A stretch of DNA of 64,000 nt from contig NC_080543.1 in assembly GCF_028640845.1 (NCBI RefSeq), forward strand, positions 7,399,959-7,463,958, given 5' to 3'. The notes under the pieces are model-generated. The model was not told the origin of the DNA and ran no database searches. It saw only the letters and a program-made list of their open reading frames with translations. This stretch comes from Ahaetulla prasina. Lineage: Eukaryota; Chordata; Lepidosauria; Squamata; Colubridae. Position numbers and translations under genes: made by a program. Every line of letters begins with the position of its first letter. The stretch's first letter is position 1. Below, piece after piece: positions 61,547 to 64,000 of the stretch.

Positions 61547-64000
61547 TCGGGGAGGGTATATCCAGTCCCAGTGCACGCTCATGACATTATTACAGCCGGT
61601 CCGAAGACAGGGGGGGAGGGGAATGTGCAGAACAGAGAGTATTATTCCATCTGTACGGTAAGTGGGAGAGGCAGATATGGCGGAGGCGGGGGCCGACATC
61701 GCGAGAGCACGTGTTCGATGTTTAAAAGCGATCACGTGCCCCGGCCCCTCAGTCCTCACTCGTTCCCCGGATGGTCAAGACCCTCAGAGCTTGGGTCTTC
61801 GGCTGATGCTATGCAATGCCCGGTCCGTGGTCAATAAGGCTCCCCTGATTTGTGACCTTATTCAGAGGGAGTCCGCGGACTTCATGGGCATTACGGAGAC
61901 CTGGTTGGGCACAGAAGGGGGTGTACCCCTGGTTGAACTGTGCCCTCCGGGTTTCCGTGCATTCCATCAGAGGGCCAGGTAGGGGGGGTGGCGGTTGTGA
62001 TTAAAGAAAGTCTAGGGCCGAGGGAGTCCACTGTTCCTCAGATAGCTGGCTGTGAATCCCTCCTTGTGAAGTGGGGCCACCGGAATCAGATGGGGCTGTT
62101 GATCACGTACCTGGCTCCTTGCTGCGTGACTACAGCCCTACCTGAGCTACTAGAGGTGCTTGCTGGCGTGGCGGTTGAGACTCCCAGACTTTTGGTCTTG
62201 GGGGATTTCAACCTGCCATCGGCCGGCTTGTTATCAACGGTGGTTCAGGAGTTCCAGGCCTCCATGACGGCCTTGGACCTGATTCAAGTAACTGATGGCC
62301 CTACACACATTGGGGGAGGCGCGTTAGATCTGATTTTTATCTCTGGTCAGTGGGTTAATGATCTGGATTTAGGAGATATAGTTAAAGAACCAGTGTCATG
62401 GTCAGATCATTTTCTTCTTTGCCTAGACTTTCGGACCGCCGCTCACCACCGCAGGGAGACGGAGCCAATGCGTTGGTTCCGTCCCAGGCGCCTGATGGAC
62501 CCGGAGAGGTTCCGGACGGAGCTTGGGCCGTTTCCTGAGGATCTTACCCACGGCACGACTGAAGAACTGGTTGCGGCCTGGGAACGGGCCGCGGCTGGGG
62601 CTTTGGACCGTGTCGTGCCTTTGCGGCCTCTGACCCGGCGTAGATCTCAATTGGCTCCCTGGTTTTCCGAGGAGCTGAGAGAGATGAAATGCCGGAGAAG
62701 ACGCCTAGAGAGTACTTGGAGGTCTAGCTGTTCCGAGGCTGATCGGACACTAGTGAGGTCCTTTACTAGGACCTACCTACTGGCAATGAGGGAGGCGCCC
62801 TACGCTTCCACCCTCATTGCATCGGCAGATAACCGCCCGCCGCCTGTTTCGGTGACCTGCCCTCCTCCATCAAGAGGGACGGGATGACCTCACAGGGACG
62901 AGCTGAGGAGTTTAACGGTTATCTATACGATAAAATCGCTCAGCTCGGGATAGTTTGGACCAAGATTGCGATGATCCAGCTGAGATGACAGAGACACGCC
63001 TTGTTGAGGTTATTTGGGATGAGTTTGATTCTGTGGCTCCCCGAGGACATGGACAGGTTGCTGGGAGGTTACATGCAACTACATGTTTACTGGACCCGTG
63101 CCCTTCCTGGTTAGTGCTGGCTGCTCAGGAAGTGACACGAGGCTGGCTCCAGGGATTATAAATGCTTCTTGATGGAAGGGTTTTCCCGCCTTGAAGGAGG
63201 CGGTGGTGAGACCTCTCCTCAAGAAGCCTTCCTGGACCCAGCTATTTTGGGTAATTATCGCCCAGTCTCCAACCTTCGCTTTGTGGCGAAGGTTGTAGAG
63301 AGTGTGGTTGCATGGCAGCTCCCCGGCACCTGGAGGAAACTGTCTATCTAGACCTGCTCCAGTCCGGCTTCCGACCCGGTTATAGCACGGAGACGGCTTT
63401 GGTCATGCAGGATGACCTCTGAGGGCCAGGGACAGGGTTGTTCCTCTGCCTTGGTCCTATTAGATCTCTCAGCGGCCTTCGATACCATCGACCATGGTAT
63501 CCTGCTGCGCCGGTTGGAGGGATTGGGAGTGGGGGGCACTGTTTATCGGTGGTTCTCCTCCTATCTCTCTGACCGGTCACAGGCGGTGTTGGCGGGGGGG
63601 CAGAGGTCGCCCCGAGGCGCCTCACTTGTGGGTGCCTCAGGGTCGATTCTCTCGCCTACCCTGTTCAACATCTATATGAAGCCGCTGGGTGAGGTTATCA
63701 GTGGTTTCGGGGTGAGTTATCATCTGTACGCTGATGATACTCAGCTGTATTTTTCCACCCCGGATCACCCCAACGAAGCGGTCGAAGTGCTGTCCCGGTG
63801 TCTGGAAGATGTACGGGTCTGATGGGGAGAAACAGACTCAAGCTCAATCCTCCAAGACGGAGTGGCTGTGGATGCCGGTATCCGTACAGTCAGCTGCATC
63901 CGCAGCTGACTGTTGGGGCGAGTTAGTGGCCCCAAAGGAGGTGGTTCGCAACTTGGGCGCCCTCCTGGATGGACGGCTGTCTTTGATGAACACCTGGCCG
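61547..64000 (+). mobile_element. L2-clade LINE, 5' region through reverse transcriptase, runs off the window
   Basis: GC-rich 5' UTR (about 61547-61790), endonuclease, linker and reverse transcriptase to the post-catalytic region. At least 2.45 kb, so this copy is unusually long for an L2 insertion. Same family as 2997, 15795 and 40925. Confidence 0.88.
61790..64000 (+). pseudogene. L2-clade ORF2: endonuclease and reverse transcriptase, frameshifted
   Basis: The APE-type endonuclease that nicks the target and the reverse transcriptase that copies the LINE RNA at the nick are both recognisable. Endonuclease motifs: [17 protein letters not shown] and GITETWLG (about 61795-61915), then after a frame change near 61970 LVLGDFNLPSA (about 62190-62230), DLIQVTDGPTH, and EPVSWSDHFLLCLD (about 62390-62430), including the catalytic SDH. 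Reverse-transcriptase motifs: NYRPVSNL near 63260, VLLDLSAAFDTIDHGILL (about 63445-63500) and HLYADDTQLYFS (about 63721-63756), where YADD is the catalytic box. At least five frame changes or stops break the ORF, so it is dead. The downstream end would match the start of 41167-41870. Confidence 0.85.

Overview
This 64 kb window looks like non-coding, repeat-dense vertebrate DNA, most probably from a squamate and likely an advanced snake. The reasons are CR1 LINE 3' ends with snake-type tails, four Sauria-type SINEs with a Bov-B-like tail, L2-clade LINEs, a LINE family whose 3' end runs repeatedly into (ATTCT)n = (AATAG)n microsatellite (the pattern described as microsatellite seeding by snake CR1/L3 LINEs), and a mixed GATA/GACA tetranucleotide tract of the Bkm type. 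I found no convincing complete host gene. The only exon-like stretch is a 162-bp candidate at 60389-60550, which I cannot name.

Layout. 1-16.4 kb: CR1 fragments, L2 3' ends, SINEs, and solo LTRs nested inside hAT-like elements, CR1 and other LTRs. 16.4-25 kb: a full-length Tigger-like MITE, more CR1, a palindromic hAT MITE, long pyrimidine tracts, and a CR1-like LINE ORF nested in CR1. 25-29 kb: a tandem series of four Sauria SINEs, a foldback element, and an 800-bp AGAAT array with an internal 327-bp duplication. 29.8-38 kb: foldback hAT-like elements with a 41-bp minisatellite, LTRs, and a tandem repeat carrying hammerhead-like motifs. 38-50 kb: LINEs, a CR1 reverse-transcriptase fragment, a 1.1-kb polypurine minisatellite and pyrimidine arrays. 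50-53 kb: a solo LTR and a SINE split by a LINE. 53.9-58.1 kb: one complete but frameshifted Ty3/gypsy element on the minus strand, with identical 189-bp LTRs and a 5-bp target duplication. 58-61.4 kb: nested LINEs, the exon candidate and the GATA/GACA tract. 61.5-64 kb: the 5' and central part of a long L2-clade LINE that runs off the window.

The genes present are parasite genes. Fragments encode LINE endonuclease/reverse transcriptase and gypsy Gag-Pol. SINEs depend on LINE machinery through shared 3' tails, and MITEs depend on unseen transposases. Target-site duplications readable by eye let many insertion events be ordered, including three-deep nests.

Most notable signals: (1) repeat units with hammerhead-ribozyme-like cores, tandem at about 120 bp spacing in one locus and inverted in two others; (2) the gypsy element, whose identical LTRs contradict its many frameshifts; (3) the GATA/GACA tract as a possible sex-chromosome clue; (4) LTRs repeatedly found as solo copies inside hAT elements. 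Boundaries were read by eye, so those without target duplications are approximate.
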